From positions 186,001 through 250,000 of the forward strand of contig NZ_KQ948657.1 of the NCBI RefSeq assembly GCF_001514145.1: a stretch of DNA of 64,000 nt, written 5' to 3'. Source of the stretch: Streptomyces canus (lineage in GTDB: Bacteria > Actinomycetota > Actinomycetes > Streptomycetales > Streptomycetaceae). A program made the translations under genes and the position numbers. Under the pieces are notes generated by a model that saw nothing but the letters and a program-made list of their open reading frames with translations, was not told where the DNA came from and made no database searches. Shown here piece after piece: positions 16,351 to 25,812 of this stretch (position 1 is the first letter of the stretch; each line of letters starts with the position of its first letter).

Positions 16351-17484
16351 ATGGCTAGCGAAGACGCGGTGCGCGAGGCACTGGCGACGGTGAACGACCC
16401 CGAGATCAACCGGCCCATCACCGAGCTCGGGATGGTGAAGTCGGTGGAGATCGGGGCCGACGGCGCGGTCGCGGTGACCGTGTACCTGACGGTCTCCGGC
16501 TGCCCGATGCGCGAGACGATCACGCAACGCGTCACCGACGCGGTCGCGGCCGTCGAGGGCGTCACCCGCGTCGACGTCACGCTCGACGTGATGAGCGACG
16601 AACAGCGCAAGGAGCTGGCGACCGCGCTGCGCGGCGGCCAGACCGAGCGCGAGGTCCCCTTCGCCAAGCCCGGCTCGCTCACCCGCGTCTACGCGGTCGC
16701 CTCCGGCAAGGGCGGTGTCGGCAAGTCCTCGGTGACGGTGAACCTGGCGGCGGCGATGGCGGCCGACGGCCTCAAGGTGGGCGTGGTCGACGCCGACATC
16801 TACGGCCACTCGGTGCCGCGCATGCTGGGCGCCGACGGCCGTCCCACCCAGGTCGAGAACATGATCATGCCGCCGTCCGCGCACGGCGTGAAGGTCATCT
16901 CGATCGGCATGTTCACGCCGGGCAACGCGCCGGTGGTGTGGCGTGGTCCCATGCTCCACCGTGCCCTCCAGCAGTTCCTGGCGGACGTGTACTGGGGCGA
17001 CCTGGACGTCCTGCTCCTGGACCTCCCCCCGGGCACGGGCGACATCGCGATCTCGGTGGCCCAGCTGGTCCCGAACGCGGAGATCCTGGTGGTGACGACC
17101 CCGCAGCAGGCCGCCGCCGAGGTCGCCGAGCGTGCCGGCTCCATCGCCGTCCAGACCCACCAGAAGATCGTCGGCGTGGTGGAGAACATGTCCGGCCTGC
17201 CGTGCCCGCACTGCGGCGAGATGGTGGACGTCTTCGGCACGGGTGGCGGTCAGACGGTGGCGGACGGCCTGACCCGCACGACGGGTGCGACGGTCCCGGT
17301 GCTCGGCTCCATTCCGATCGACGTCCGCCTCCGCGAGGGCGGCGACGAGGGCAAGCCGGTGGTCCTCACGGACCCGGACTCTCCGGCGGGGGCGGCTCTG
17401 CGGGGGATCGCGGGGAAGCTCGGGGGGCGGCAGCGAGGGCTTTCGGGCTTGTCGCTGGGGATCACTCCGAGGAACAAGTTCTGA
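16351..17484 (+). CDS. mrp: Mrp/NBP35 family Fe-S cluster carrier ATPase
   Basis: A 377-residue P-loop ATPase of the Mrp (ApbC/NBP35) family. Residues 1-100 form a MIP18/DUF59 domain (ATVNDPEINRPITELGMV; SGCPMRETI). The deviant Walker A SGKGGVGKSS is near residue 120, Walker B is LLLDLPPGTGD, and the CxxC motif CPHC near 285 ligates the bridging Fe-S cluster of the homodimer. It likely assembles or carries [4Fe-4S] clusters to target enzymes in the cytoplasm. The start has no ribosome site and a -10 box 7 bases upstream, so it is probably leaderless. Confidence 0.93.
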   Translation: MASEDAVREALATVNDPEINRPITELGMVKSVEIGADGAVAVTVYLTVSGCPMRETITQRVTDAVAAVEGVTRVDVTLDVMSDEQRKELATALRGGQTEREVPFAKPGSLTRVYAVASGKGGVGKSSVTVNLAAAMAADGLKVGVVDADIYGHSVPRMLGADGRPTQVENMIMPPSAHGVKVISIGMFTPGNAPVVWRGPMLHRALQQFLADVYWGDLDVLLLDLPPGTGDIAISVAQLVPNAEILVVTTPQQAAAEVAERAGSIAVQTHQKIVGVVENMSGLPCPHCGEMVDVFGTGGGQTVADGLTRTTGATVPVLGSIPIDVRLREGGDEGKPVVLTDPDSPAGAALRGIAGKLGGRQRGLSGLSLGITPRNKF

Positions 17485-17518
17485 GCCGCACGTGACGGAA
17501 GGCATTCCAGGGGCCCGG

Positions 17519-17524
17519 TAGGGT
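17519..17524 (+). promoter_or_regulatory. Consensus -10 (TAGGGT) for leaderless glycosyltransferase mRNA
   Basis: TAGGGT ends 7 bases before the ATG at 17532. The first codon has no ribosome site. The -35 element is weak (TGACGG at 17493-17498). Confidence 0.6.
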
Positions 17525-17531
17525 CCGTGGA

Positions 17532-19463
17532 ATGCCGGGAGTCAAGGTCAGCGTCATCGTTCCCGTCCACAACACCGGGAAGTACGTCGACGAGTGCGCC
17601 CCCTCGCTGCTCGGGCAGAGCCTGCCCGCCGACGAGTACGAGGTCATCTACGTCGACGACGGATCGACGGACGACACGCCGGCCCGGGTGGACAAGCTCG
17701 CGGCCGTACACTCCAACGTTCAGGTGCACACCCGGCCGGCCTCAGGTTGGCCGGGCGCCCCGCGCAATCTCGGCATGCGGCACGCCAAGGGCGAGTACAT
17801 CCAGTTCGTCGACCACGACGACATGCTCGGGCCCGAGGCCCTGGAGCGGCTGTACGAACACGCCAAGCGCAATGACGCCGACGTGGTCCTCGGCAAGATG
17901 TCCAGCACGATAGTGCGTCCCCGACGGCTGTTCCGGCACACGGTGGACGCGTGCACCATCGAGAACGACGAGCTCATGCAGAGCATGTCGCCGCACAAGA
18001 TGTTCCGGCGCGCCTTCATCGAGGAGCACGGTCTGCTGTTCCCCGAGGGGCCCTGGATCCTGGAGGACCTGGCCTTCGTCAGCGCCGCCTACCTGAAGGC
18101 CGAGCGGATCTCGGTCCTGGCCGACTATCCCTGCTACTACTGGATGAAGCGGGACGACGGCGGCAACAACACCCGGCATCGTTTCAACCCGCGTCACGGC
18201 TTCTGGGCCAACTGCCGGACCGTCGTGCGTCAGATCAAGGACGGCACACCCCCGTCCGACGATGTCGACGCGCTGCAGAACCGCCTCCTGCACCGTCTCT
18301 ACCACGTCGAGATCCTCTCCCGCACCCGCGAGCCCGAGATCCTCCGCGAGGAACCGGCGCAACAGCGGGAGCGCTTCGAGGCGGCCCGGAAGCTGGCGAC
18401 CGAGGAGTTCCCGGCAGCCGTCCGCGAAGGGCTCCCCGCCGTGTCCCGCCTCCGCGCCGAACTCCTCGAACGCGGTGACTTCGACAGCGCCGTGACCCTC
18501 GCGGAGCGCATCCGTCAGGTCAAGGCCCGCAGCAGGGTCGGCGGTCTGCGGTGGGAGGGCGGCCGGCTGGTCGCCGACGTCACCCTCGACCTGCTGCGCG
18601 CGGACGGCGAGCCGCTGGTGCTGGTCGAGCGGGACGGGAAGCGGTGGCTCGACCCGGAGCTGCTCGCCGGGGTCCCGGGGACCGAGGACGGCTGGGAGGT
18701 CCGCGATCCGTTCCGGCTGGCGTACGCCGAACTGGTCGTCAAGGACCGCGAGCGCGAGGACTGGTGGTACCCCGAGGGCGACCTGGAGGTGCGGCTCGAG
18801 CCCTTCGGCCAGGGGCGGTCGCGGCTCGTCGCGTCCGGGCGGCTGCGGCTCGATCCGGAACGGCTCGCGGGCGGGCGGCCGTTGGAGCGCGGGGTCCACG
18901 ACGTGTGGGCGTACGTCCAACTGCTGGGCGTCGAGCGCATGGTCCGCCTGACCGGCGACGGCACCCCGGGTGCCCCGGCCGCCGGCCCGGCGCTGACCGG
19001 CGGGCGGCTCGCGCTGCCGTACTGGACGGGCAGCGGCCAGCTCGCCCTCGACGTGGACCAGCGCCGGCGCAGGCTCGGTCCCGACACGGCCGGTGCCGCC
19101 GCGGCGAACACCGCGCGCGGCGAGCGGTCACTGCCGCTGCCGTACCTGGCGGCGACCGCGGCCAGTGGCCCGGCCCGCCTCGAGGTCACCGTGTCCGCCC
19201 TGACGGTGGACGCCGAACTGATCGCCGGTGACGACGGGACGACCGCACGACTGAGGCTCCCGGCTCGTCTCCGGCTCCCGGACGGACGCCACCCGGTCGC
19301 CCTGCCGAAGTCCCACGCTCCCGTCGCCTACGCCGTCGTCCGCGACGGCGCCCTGCTGCGGCTCCAGGGCCCGGCCCACGCGTCCGGTACCGGACGCCGG
19401 TTCCTCGACGCGGTCGCCGACCACCGCCAGGTCCGGCGGGTACGGCGGCGACTGGGCCGATAG
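17532..19463 (+). CDS. Family 2 glycosyltransferase with C-terminal beta-rich extension
   Basis: A 643-residue protein. The N-terminal GT-A domain (about 1-230) has VSVIVPVHNTGKYVDEC, YVDDGSTDDTP, the acceptor-site-like GWPGAPRNLGMRHAKGEY and the metal-binding FVDHDDML. A helical linker (about 240-330) precedes a long C-terminal part (about 335-643) of beta-strand-like repeats (RVGGLRWEGGRLVADVTLDL; LEVTVSALTVDAEL). No membrane segment is seen. The enzyme likely adds sugars to a cell-wall polymer such as teichoic or teichulosonic acid; this is inferred from the combination of GT2 and C-terminal beta domain. Confidence 0.85.
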   Translation: MPGVKVSVIVPVHNTGKYVDECAPSLLGQSLPADEYEVIYVDDGSTDDTPARVDKLAAVHSNVQVHTRPASGWPGAPRNLGMRHAKGEYIQFVDHDDMLGPEALERLYEHAKRNDADVVLGKMSSTIVRPRRLFRHTVDACTIENDELMQSMSPHKMFRRAFIEEHGLLFPEGPWILEDLAFVSAAYLKAERISVLADYPCYYWMKRDDGGNNTRHRFNPRHGFWANCRTVVRQIKDGTPPSDDVDALQNRLLHRLYHVEILSRTREPEILREEPAQQRERFEAARKLATEEFPAAVREGLPAVSRLRAELLERGDFDSAVTLAERIRQVKARSRVGGLRWEGGRLVADVTLDLLRADGEPLVLVERDGKRWLDPELLAGVPGTEDGWEVRDPFRLAYAELVVKDREREDWWYPEGDLEVRLEPFGQGRSRLVASGRLRLDPERLAGGRPLERGVHDVWAYVQLLGVERMVRLTGDGTPGAPAAGPALTGGRLALPYWTGSGQLALDVDQRRRRLGPDTAGAAAANTARGERSLPLPYLAATAASGPARLEVTVSALTVDAELIAGDDGTTARLRLPARLRLPDGRHPVALPKSHAPVAYAVVRDGALLRLQGPAHASGTGRRFLDAVADHRQVRRVRRRLGR

Positions 19464-19470
19464 GACAGGT

Positions 19471-19501
19471 GGGGGGCACCGCACGGGCCTGCGGTGCCCC
19501 C
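19471..19501. terminator. Bidirectional terminator
   Basis: A perfect 12-bp stem (19472-19483 with 19490-19501) with a 6-base loop lies between the convergent glycosyltransferase and the unknown gene at 19508. Confidence 0.82.
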
Positions 19502-19507
19502 TACGCG

Positions 19508-20173
19508 CTAGGCGTACGCCGAGATGTCCTTGATCATCGCGAACCCGAGCCCGTACGCGCTCATGCCTCTCCCGTACGCCCCCACGTGCACGCCCTCCGG
19601 CGTGGAGCCGGCGAGCACCCAGCCGAACTCCGACTCCCGGTAGTGGAAGGGCGTGGGCACCCCGTCCACCGGCAGGGACAGCGTGGACCAGTCGGCTCCT
19701 TCGAGGTCGTCCGCCAGGACCCAGGCCGTCTCGGTCTGCTGGTCCAGCCAGTCGTCCCGCAGGGAGTGGTCCATCTGGCCGGGCCAGGTGAACGACAGCA
19801 GCCCCACTCCGGCCAGCCAGGCGGCGGAGGAGACGGACGTGGCCTCCAGCAGCCCCGTGCCGTCCGCGCTCCTGCGGGAGGGGTTCGCGGCGACGGTCAC
19901 GACCACCGCGAACTTCTCCTTCGGCTCCGCCGTGGAACCCGCCTCGTTCTTCACCGAGGGCTCGTCACCGTGCCCGATCGACCCATGCTCGACGGCCCCG
20001 TCGGCCGACGTGCCGACCTGCATCAGCCAGCGCGGCCCCGTGAAGGCCTCGTCGAGGCCGTACCAGGGGAAGGGCGCCTGAAGGTAGCCGTCGACCGTGC
20101 GCCGGGCGGAGGAAACCTGCTGGCCACCCTCCACGGCCGGCGCCTGCGCGACCGCCCCACTCGTCGTCTCCAT
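19508..20173 (-). CDS. Hypothetical protein
   Basis: A 221-residue protein I do not recognise. It has no signal peptide or membrane helix. Features are APFPWYGLDEAFTGPRWL, a Lys/Glu-rich middle, FTWPGQMDHSLRDDWLDQQ and a conserved C-terminal EGVHVGAYGRGMSAYGLGF. ATG at 20173 follows TAGGAGG (complement of 20185-20191), a strong ribosome site. It stands alone between two terminators. Confidence 0.7.
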   Translation of the reverse strand: METTSGAVAQAPAVEGGQQVSSARRTVDGYLQAPFPWYGLDEAFTGPRWLMQVGTSADGAVEHGSIGHGDEPSVKNEAGSTAEPKEKFAVVVTVAANPSRRSADGTGLLEATSVSSAAWLAGVGLLSFTWPGQMDHSLRDDWLDQQTETAWVLADDLEGADWSTLSLPVDGVPTPFHYRESEFGWVLAGSTPEGVHVGAYGRGMSAYGLGFAMIKDISAYA

Positions 20174-20390
20174 GTGCCGGACGCCTCCTACTAGCTCTCG
20201 TCGGACCGGACCGGCCCGCCCCCCTTCGGGCGGCGTCGCTGGTACGCGTACGGCCCGCACAACAACTCGGCAGCATAGCCACACCGCTCCGAGCTGCCGG
20301 GAAACCGCCCGGCGCGCGGGGCGCACGGGGGATGCGTTCAGGCCGTACGAGGTGAGAGCAGGGTATGAAACGCGTCACGTACGACGCGAA

Positions 20391-20428
20391 AAGGCGCCCG
20401 CGAGCCGACCCGCTCGGACAGGCGCCTT
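20391..20428 (-). terminator. tatB terminator
   Basis: On the minus strand an 8-bp outer stem (20391-20398 with 20421-20428) encloses a second short stem and ends in a T-run (CCTTTT), the most classical terminator in this window. Confidence 0.75.
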
Positions 20429-20445
20429 CCGGTGGGGCCTACCGC

Positions 20446-20871
20446 TCAGGTGGCGTCCGCGTCGAAGGGCGGGCGGTTGTCCTCGCCGGGCTCCTCGGGC
20501 TTCTTGGTCATGTCGATCCGGCCACCGGAGGAGGACGCCGCGGGGGTGTCCGTGCTGTGCACCGCGTCGGTGACCTCGGCCATCTCCTTCTTCAGGTCGA
20601 AGCCGTTACGGATCTCCTTGAGCCCCAGTTCGTCGTTGTCCAGCTGCTTGCGGATGAACGTCTTGGGGTTGAGGTCCTCGAACTCGAAGTCCTTGAACTC
20701 CGGGCCGAGCTCCGAGCGGATGTCCTGCTTGGCGCTCTCCGAGAACTCGCGAATCTTGCGCACGGTCCGCATGACGTCCTGGATGACCTTCGGGAGCTTG
20801 TCCGGACCGAAGACGAGCACGGCGAGGACAACGAGCGTGATCAGCTCGAGCGGTCCTATGTCATTGAACAC
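20446..20871 (-). CDS. tatB: Sec-independent protein translocase TatB
   Basis: A 141-residue TatB. It starts FNDIGPLELITLVVLAVLVF, with the single N-terminal membrane helix and the hinge FGPDKLPK. An amphipathic helix (VIQDVMRTVRKIREFSESA) and a charged, disordered tail follow. TatB joins TatC in the receptor for twin-arginine signal peptides at the membrane. GTG at 20871 has AAGGAG at 20878-20883. It lies downstream of the HtrA gene with 235 bases between; the pair is also adjacent in mycobacteria next to the sigma factor genes. Confidence 0.93.
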   Translation of the reverse strand: MFNDIGPLELITLVVLAVLVFGPDKLPKVIQDVMRTVRKIREFSESAKQDIRSELGPEFKDFEFEDLNPKTFIRKQLDNDELGLKEIRNGFDLKKEMAEVTDAVHSTDTPAASSSGGRIDMTKKPEEPGEDNRPPFDADAT

Positions 20872-21106
20872 CTGAAGCTCCTTGCGATGTCCTCGGTCCT
20901 CGGCCCTCGGTGGTCTGTGCGGGTCTTCCGTGGTCCGGGCCGGGTCCACGGTACCTGCCGTTCCCGTACGACCGGTACTGTCCCGAGGGCTCCGAGTGCG
21001 GGCGGGTGGGCGGTTTTCCGGGTTGTTTGCCTTGTGGAGCGCGGTTCGGGGGCGTGTCTGTGAGGTTTCCGTCGATCGGCCCTCTGCCGGTTCTCCATCG
21101 ATTCTC

Positions 21107-23029
21107 TTAGGCACCGTCCGAGGATCCGAGGACCAACGAGACGTTCTTTTCCCTGCCGTCGCGCTTCAGGGTGAGCTCCAGACGGTCTCCGGGGCGGTGG
21201 GCGCGGGTCTTCACGATGAGTTCGTCGCCGGAGTGGATACGGCGGCCGTCCACCTCGGTGATGACATCGCCCGCTTCGAGCCCGGCCCTGTCGCCCGGGC
21301 CGCCCTCGGTCACGGCGGGTCCGCCGTCACTGCTCTTCGTCCCGACGCGGGCGCCGTCGCCGGTGTAGTCCATGTCGAGGGTGACGCCGATGACGGGGTG
21401 GGTCGCCTTGCCCGTGTTGATCAGTTCTTCGGCGACCCGCTTGGCCTGGTTGACGGGGATCGCGAAGCCAAGACCTATCGAACCGGCCTGACCGGTCCCG
21501 GAACCGGATCCGTCGTCGGCGGAACGGATGGCGGAGTTGATGCCGACGACCTGGGCCCGGGAGTCGAGGAGCGGGCCGCCGGAGTTGCCGGGGTTGATGG
21601 GGGCGTCGGTCTGCAGGGCGTCGACGTACGACACATCGGTGCCGCCCCCGCTCTCGCCTCCGGCGGTGATGGGCCGTTCCTTCGCGCTGATGATGCCGGA
21701 GGTGACGGTGCCCTCCAGGTCGAAGGGGGCGCCGATGGCGACGACCGGGTCGCCGACCTGGACGTTGTCGGAGTTGCCGAGGGCCATGGGCTTCAGCCCT
21801 CTGACATCGCTCACTTCGACGACGGCGAGGTCGTACCCGCTGTCCCGTCCCACGACGGTGGCCTTGGCGGTGTCCCCGCTGTGAAAGGTCACCGATATCT
21901 CGCCGTCGGTCCCGGCCGGCTCCACGACGTGGTTGTTGGTCAGGATGTGCCCACGATCGTCCAGCACGAAGCCGGTACCGGTACCGGACTCCGCGGCCCC
22001 GCTCACATGCAGGGTCACGACGCTGGGCAGGGCGCGGGCGGCGATCCCGGCGACACTGTCGGGAGCCCGCCCCCTGGGCTCCTCCGCAGCCTGCGGCAAC
22101 TCCACGACGTCCCCTCCCGCACCATGGCGCTCGAGATACGCCCCTACGACCCCACCCACACCACCTGCGACGAGCGCGAGCAGGAGAGCACCGGCGAGGA
22201 GCGCCCGCCGGGTTCGGCGACGCGGGGTCTCCACGGCGGCGCCGGTTTGCTGGAGGGGGGCGGCGACGGGGGCCCAGGGGTCGTAGTTCTGCCAGGGGGT
22301 GCGGGTGGAGGCGCCCGGGGCCGGGGGCGGAAAGAGAAGGCCGGAGGCCTGGGGCGGGAGCGGGTTCTCGGGGACCGGGGCCGACGAGGGCACCGGTGAG
22401 TCGGGGGAAGGCGTCAGGGGTGCTTCCGGCGATGTGGGCGTGGGTGAGCCGTGCGGCGCGGGCACGTCATGGTCCTTGGGCGGCCCGGAGGTGACCGCGC
22501 CCCGGGTCGCGGGCGTGCCATGGGCGGGCGGCGCGGAGAGGGGCGGCGGAGGCGGTGTGGGTATCGCTGTGCCGGGTGCGGGTGCGAGTGGGTTCGCCGG
22601 GTGCTGGACCGGCGGGGCGGGGGCCCAGGGGCCCGGTACGCCGTACGGCGGGGTGCTGGTGGAGTCGGAGCCGTGCGCGGACTCGGGGCGGTCCGTGGCG
22701 GGCTCGGCAGGAGCCTGGCCGACGGCGTCGACGGGCTCGGTGGAGCGGTCGTCGACGGGAGTGTCTTTCGCAGGGGCCTCCGTCGGCAGGGCAGCCGCCG
22801 ACTCCGGCCGTGTCGGCGCGAAGTCCCCCTCCGCGGCGGAGGCGTCCCGCGGGGCCGGGAGTTCGTAGTCACCCTCCGAGTTCGCCCCGGAGAACGGAGG
22901 CCTCAGCACGAAGTCGTCGTCGGACGGTGTCGTGGCAGGTGTCGGGCTGTCGCTCTCGCGCGGCCCCGAAACCCCCCGTGGCCTTGGTCGGCTCCACCAT
23001 TTCGCCTTCGTGGGCTTCCCCTCGTCCAT
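21107..23029 (-). CDS. HtrA-like membrane serine protease with PDZ domain
   Basis: A 640-residue protein. About 285 N-terminal residues are a Pro/Ser/Ala-rich cytoplasmic region. A membrane helix follows at about 290-315 (ALLAGALLLALVAGGVGGVV), then a trypsin-like protease with His in TNNHVVEP (about 367), Asp in SGYDLAVVEV (about 399) and Ser in GNSGGPLL (483), and one PDZ domain (GDRAGLEAGDVITEVDGRRI). Exported HtrA proteases degrade or refold damaged envelope proteins. ATG at 23029 has GGGGAGAG just upstream. It lies directly behind the sigma/anti-sigma pair, and in mycobacteria the orthologous gene belongs to the same envelope-stress response. Confidence 0.93.
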   Translation of the reverse strand: MDEGKPTKAKWWSRPRPRGVSGPRESDSPTPATTPSDDDFVLRPPFSGANSEGDYELPAPRDASAAEGDFAPTRPESAAALPTEAPAKDTPVDDRSTEPVDAVGQAPAEPATDRPESAHGSDSTSTPPYGVPGPWAPAPPVQHPANPLAPAPGTAIPTPPPPPLSAPPAHGTPATRGAVTSGPPKDHDVPAPHGSPTPTSPEAPLTPSPDSPVPSSAPVPENPLPPQASGLLFPPPAPGASTRTPWQNYDPWAPVAAPLQQTGAAVETPRRRTRRALLAGALLLALVAGGVGGVVGAYLERHGAGGDVVELPQAAEEPRGRAPDSVAGIAARALPSVVTLHVSGAAESGTGTGFVLDDRGHILTNNHVVEPAGTDGEISVTFHSGDTAKATVVGRDSGYDLAVVEVSDVRGLKPMALGNSDNVQVGDPVVAIGAPFDLEGTVTSGIISAKERPITAGGESGGGTDVSYVDALQTDAPINPGNSGGPLLDSRAQVVGINSAIRSADDGSGSGTGQAGSIGLGFAIPVNQAKRVAEELINTGKATHPVIGVTLDMDYTGDGARVGTKSSDGGPAVTEGGPGDRAGLEAGDVITEVDGRRIHSGDELIVKTRAHRPGDRLELTLKRDGREKNVSLVLGSSDGA

Positions 23030-23120
23030 GCTCTCCCCACAGCTGACCGGCCGCGGTGCGCGGCACGTCGACCTACCTGTGGATTCAACCAGGTTCACGC
23101 GCCGCGGAGCAGGGCGCCGG

Positions 23121-24080
23121 TCAGCGGGAGGTGCTGGGAGGCGTGGGCGCGGACATGTGGGGGACGGGCGCGGCGGGGAGGCCGGAGGCGGAGAGGTCCG
23201 GGGTCGCGGACCAGGACGTCAGGGTGAGCGGTGGAGTGGTGCTGAGCGGACGTATGAGAGGGGACATGGCGGCGGCACCGGCGAGCACGGGTGCCGTGAG
23301 GGTGTGCAGGGCCGCCTCCTTGACCTGAGCGGGGACGCCCGGCAGCAGCGGCGCGGACGCCTCGGTCGGGGAGACCGGGGTGTCACCGAGCAGCCGCTGT
23401 CCCTGATCCTGTGCGAGCAACGGACCCACGCCACGCCGCCGTTGGTTCTCCGGCACCGCCGCTCCCGTGCCCGGCGTGCGCGCCGGAGTCACATTGCTGC
23501 CGGCCCCGCGAGCGTCGGTGTCGCCCGGCGTCCCCGTGGTGACGCCGCCCAGCGCGATCGCGGCCAGCGACACCGCCCCGGCGGCGACGAACGCGAACCT
23601 CATGCCGCGCGAGGCCGAGCGCTCGGCCTCGTGACGGCTGACGTCATGGATGCGGAAGCCCCGGCCCGCGGCGGGCGGGAGCACCGAGGCGTGCGGACGG
23701 GCGGGGACGTAGCCGAACTCGAAGCGCTCGCCACGTCTCACGCCGAAGGCTCCGGCGGTGCCGGGTCGTCCCGACAGTCCTCCGAGTCCTCCCCCGCCGA
23801 ACGGCGAACTGTCGCCATCCTCCGGATCACCTCCCGGCAGTCCCTGGAGCCGGGCCAGGAAGCTCTCCGAGGGCGGGGGCGGGGCGGCCTCCGCGAAGAC
23901 GTTCTTCAGGCGGCGCTGGGCGTCCGCCTCCGCCTTGCACTTCGGGCAGGTGGCGAGATGCGCGAGAACACGCTCCCGCGTGGCGTGACCGAGCTCGCCG
24001 TCCACCAGGGCGGCGAGTCGGTCTCCCAGATGCTGTTCCGCGAGGCTCCCCTCGCCGGGTTTGGGCAGTGATCCACTCAC
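23121..24080 (-). CDS. Zinc-binding anti-sigma factor (RseA-like)
   Basis: A 319-residue membrane anti-sigma factor. The N-terminal ZAS domain has the H-x3-C-x2-C motif in [15 protein letters not shown] (about 41-55). A Gly/Pro-rich linker follows, then one membrane helix at about 160-182 ([20 protein letters not shown]) and an extracytoplasmic Pro/Thr-rich tail. The GTG start overlaps the stop of the sigma gene by 4 bases (GTGA), so stoichiometric coupled synthesis is expected. It should hold the ECF sigma inactive until envelope stress. Confidence 0.9.
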   Translation of the reverse strand: MSGSLPKPGEGSLAEQHLGDRLAALVDGELGHATRERVLAHLATCPKCKAEADAQRRLKNVFAEAAPPPPSESFLARLQGLPGGDPEDGDSSPFGGGGLGGLSGRPGTAGAFGVRRGERFEFGYVPARPHASVLPPAAGRGFRIHDVSRHEAERSASRGMRFAFVAAGAVSLAAIALGGVTTGTPGDTDARGAGSNVTPARTPGTGAAVPENQRRRGVGPLLAQDQGQRLLGDTPVSPTEASAPLLPGVPAQVKEAALHTLTAPVLAGAAAMSPLIRPLSTTPPLTLTSWSATPDLSASGLPAAPVPHMSAPTPPSTSR

Positions 24081-24847
24081 GCGGACGCGCCCCCTCCCCC
24101 CAAGGCGGGGACCCTGGCCATGAAGGAGCGGCGCTCGGCGCGGGCCTCGGGCGAACGGTGCGCGAGGGCCTTGCGCAGCTGGGACCGGCCGCGGTGGATC
24201 CGTGAGCGGACGGTGCCGAGCTTGACGCCCAGGGTCGCGGCGATCTCCTCGTACGACAGTCCTTCGATGTCGCACAGGACGACCGCGGCGCGGAACTCCG
24301 GCGCGAGGGTGTCGAGGGCCTGCTGGACGTCCGCGTCGAAGTGGGCGTCGTTGAAGACCTGCTGGGGTGACGGCTCGCGGCTGGGCAGTCGCTCGGCCGC
24401 GTCCTCGCCGAGGGCGTCGAAGCGGATGCGCTGCTTGCGGCGGACCATGTCCAGGAAGAGGTTGGTGGTGATGCGGTGCAGCCAGCCCTCGAAGGTGCCC
24501 GGTGTATACGTGGACAGCGAGCGGAAAACGCGGACGAAGACCTCCTGCGTGAGGTCCTCGGCGTCGTGCTGGTTGCCGGTGAGGCGGTAGGCGAGGCGGT
24601 ACACGCGGCCGCTGTGCGTGCTGACGATCTCCTCCCAGGTGGGCGGAGTCCACGCCTGCCCGTCCGCGTCGGTGGCGAAGGTCGCGGTCTGGGCGTAGTC
24701 GCCGGCGTGGCTTTGGTCAGCAGTGTTGTTCACGGATTTCGGCCTGCCCGCCGATCCGAGGAAGCGCCGCAGCACTCCCCCACGATCTCCAGGCGCGGCC
24801 GCACCTCCCCTGTCGGCTCTGGTTGTCTCCAGTGGAGCCCCTACCAT
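24077..24847 (-). CDS. ECF RNA polymerase sigma factor (mycobacterial SigE type)
   Basis: A 256-residue ECF sigma factor. Region 2 is clear in [27 protein letters not shown] (about 105-131) with the core-binding and -10-recognition helices; region 4 is [25 protein letters not shown] (about 210-235). About 85 N-terminal residues are poorly conserved. ATG at 24847 is preceded by GAGGTGG; an open frame upstream has only a TTG start. The gene order sigma, anti-sigma, htrA, tatB equals the M. tuberculosis sigE locus. The name sigE is avoided because Streptomyces uses it for another gene. Confidence 0.92.
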   Translation of the reverse strand: MVGAPLETTRADRGGAAAPGDRGGVLRRFLGSAGRPKSVNNTADQSHAGDYAQTATFATDADGQAWTPPTWEEIVSTHSGRVYRLAYRLTGNQHDAEDLTQEVFVRVFRSLSTYTPGTFEGWLHRITTNLFLDMVRRKQRIRFDALGEDAAERLPSREPSPQQVFNDAHFDADVQQALDTLAPEFRAAVVLCDIEGLSYEEIAATLGVKLGTVRSRIHRGRSQLRKALAHRSPEARAERRSFMARVPALGGGGASA

Positions 24848-25076
24848 AGCCACCTCGCCCGTTAGCTCCGGATAAGCGGTTTTACGAGAATTTGATCTGG
24901 GCTGATACCACTCGGTCCCCTGCGTCAGCAGTTGCTCGAGGGCCTGCTCGTCATCGTGATCCAACTGTGTCCCCCCGGGTGCGTCTCCACCCCTCTAAAC
25001 GCCCGGTCCCATCTGCGGGTTCCCGGCGGCAACGGATACAGTCACGCCCAGGCAACCACGGGGCAAGGAGAGGCTC

Positions 25077-25709
25077 ATTACCGGCAACCGGCAGACGAGC
25101 TGGGCGTTCGCCGACGCCTATGTCGCCGAGGACGAAACCCTGCGCTGGGCCCGCGACCGGGCCCGTGACGCGGGGCTGCGCTCGGTGTCGCCCGGCACGG
25201 GCGCGGCGCTGCGGTTGCTGGCCGCCTCCGTGGACGCCAAGGCCGTCGCCGAGATCGGCACCGGCACCGGTGTCTCCGGCATCCATCTGCTGCACGGCAT
25301 GCGCCCGGACGGGGTGCTGACCACCGTCGATCCCGAGCCGGAGCACCAGCAGTTCGCCCGCCAGGCCTTCCGCGCCTGCGGCTTCGCCAGCAACCGGGCC
25401 CGCTTCATTCCGGGCCGCGCGCTGGACGTCCTGCCCCGCCTCGCCGACGCCGGCTACGACCTCGTCTTCTGCGACGGCGACCGGCAGGAGGTCATGGACT
25501 ATCTCGCTGAATCGTTGCGCCTGCTGCGTCCGGGGGGACTGGTCGTCTTCGAGGGCGTCTTCGCCAACGGCCGCACGATGGATTCGGGGCCGCAGCCCAC
25601 GGAGGTGCTGCGCCTCAGGGAGCTGCTGCGGGCGGTACGCGAGAGCCAGGACCTGATGCCGTCACTGCTGCCGGTGGGTGACGGACTGCTCTGCGCGGTC
25701 AAGCGCTGA
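25077..25709 (+). CDS. SAM-dependent O-methyltransferase, probable ATT start
   Basis: A 210-residue methyltransferase of the catechol/caffeoyl-CoA class (methyltransf_3). The SAM motif is AEIGTGTGVSGIHLLHG (about 62-78), with VDPEPEHQQFARQAF and the acidic metal-site region DLVFCDGDRQEV following. The conserved N-terminus TGNRQTSWAFADAYVAEDE lies upstream of the first ATG/GTG. No usual start exists in frame back to 25014, while AAGGAG at 25065-25070 has normal spacing to ATT at 25077. It diverges from the ECF sigma gene, as its mycobacterial counterpart (Rv1220c) does. The substrate is unknown. Confidence 0.85.
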   Translation: MTGNRQTSWAFADAYVAEDETLRWARDRARDAGLRSVSPGTGAALRLLAASVDAKAVAEIGTGTGVSGIHLLHGMRPDGVLTTVDPEPEHQQFARQAFRACGFASNRARFIPGRALDVLPRLADAGYDLVFCDGDRQEVMDYLAESLRLLRPGGLVVFEGVFANGRTMDSGPQPTEVLRLRELLRAVRESQDLMPSLLPVGDGLLCAVKR

Positions 25710-25756
25710 GCCGTTGAGTGCCGTACGGCCATTCGTGGAAAAGCCCGGGCAAACCG

Positions 25757-25787
25757 CTGCCCCGGCACCTCATGAGATGCCGGGGCA
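25757..25787. terminator. Bidirectional terminator
   Basis: An 11-bp perfect stem (25757-25767 with 25777/25778-25787) with a loop that can itself pair lies between the convergent methyltransferase and DUF3117 genes. Confidence 0.8.
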
Positions 25788-25812
25788 GCCGAAAGGGTAT
25801 GGTCGCTTCCGC

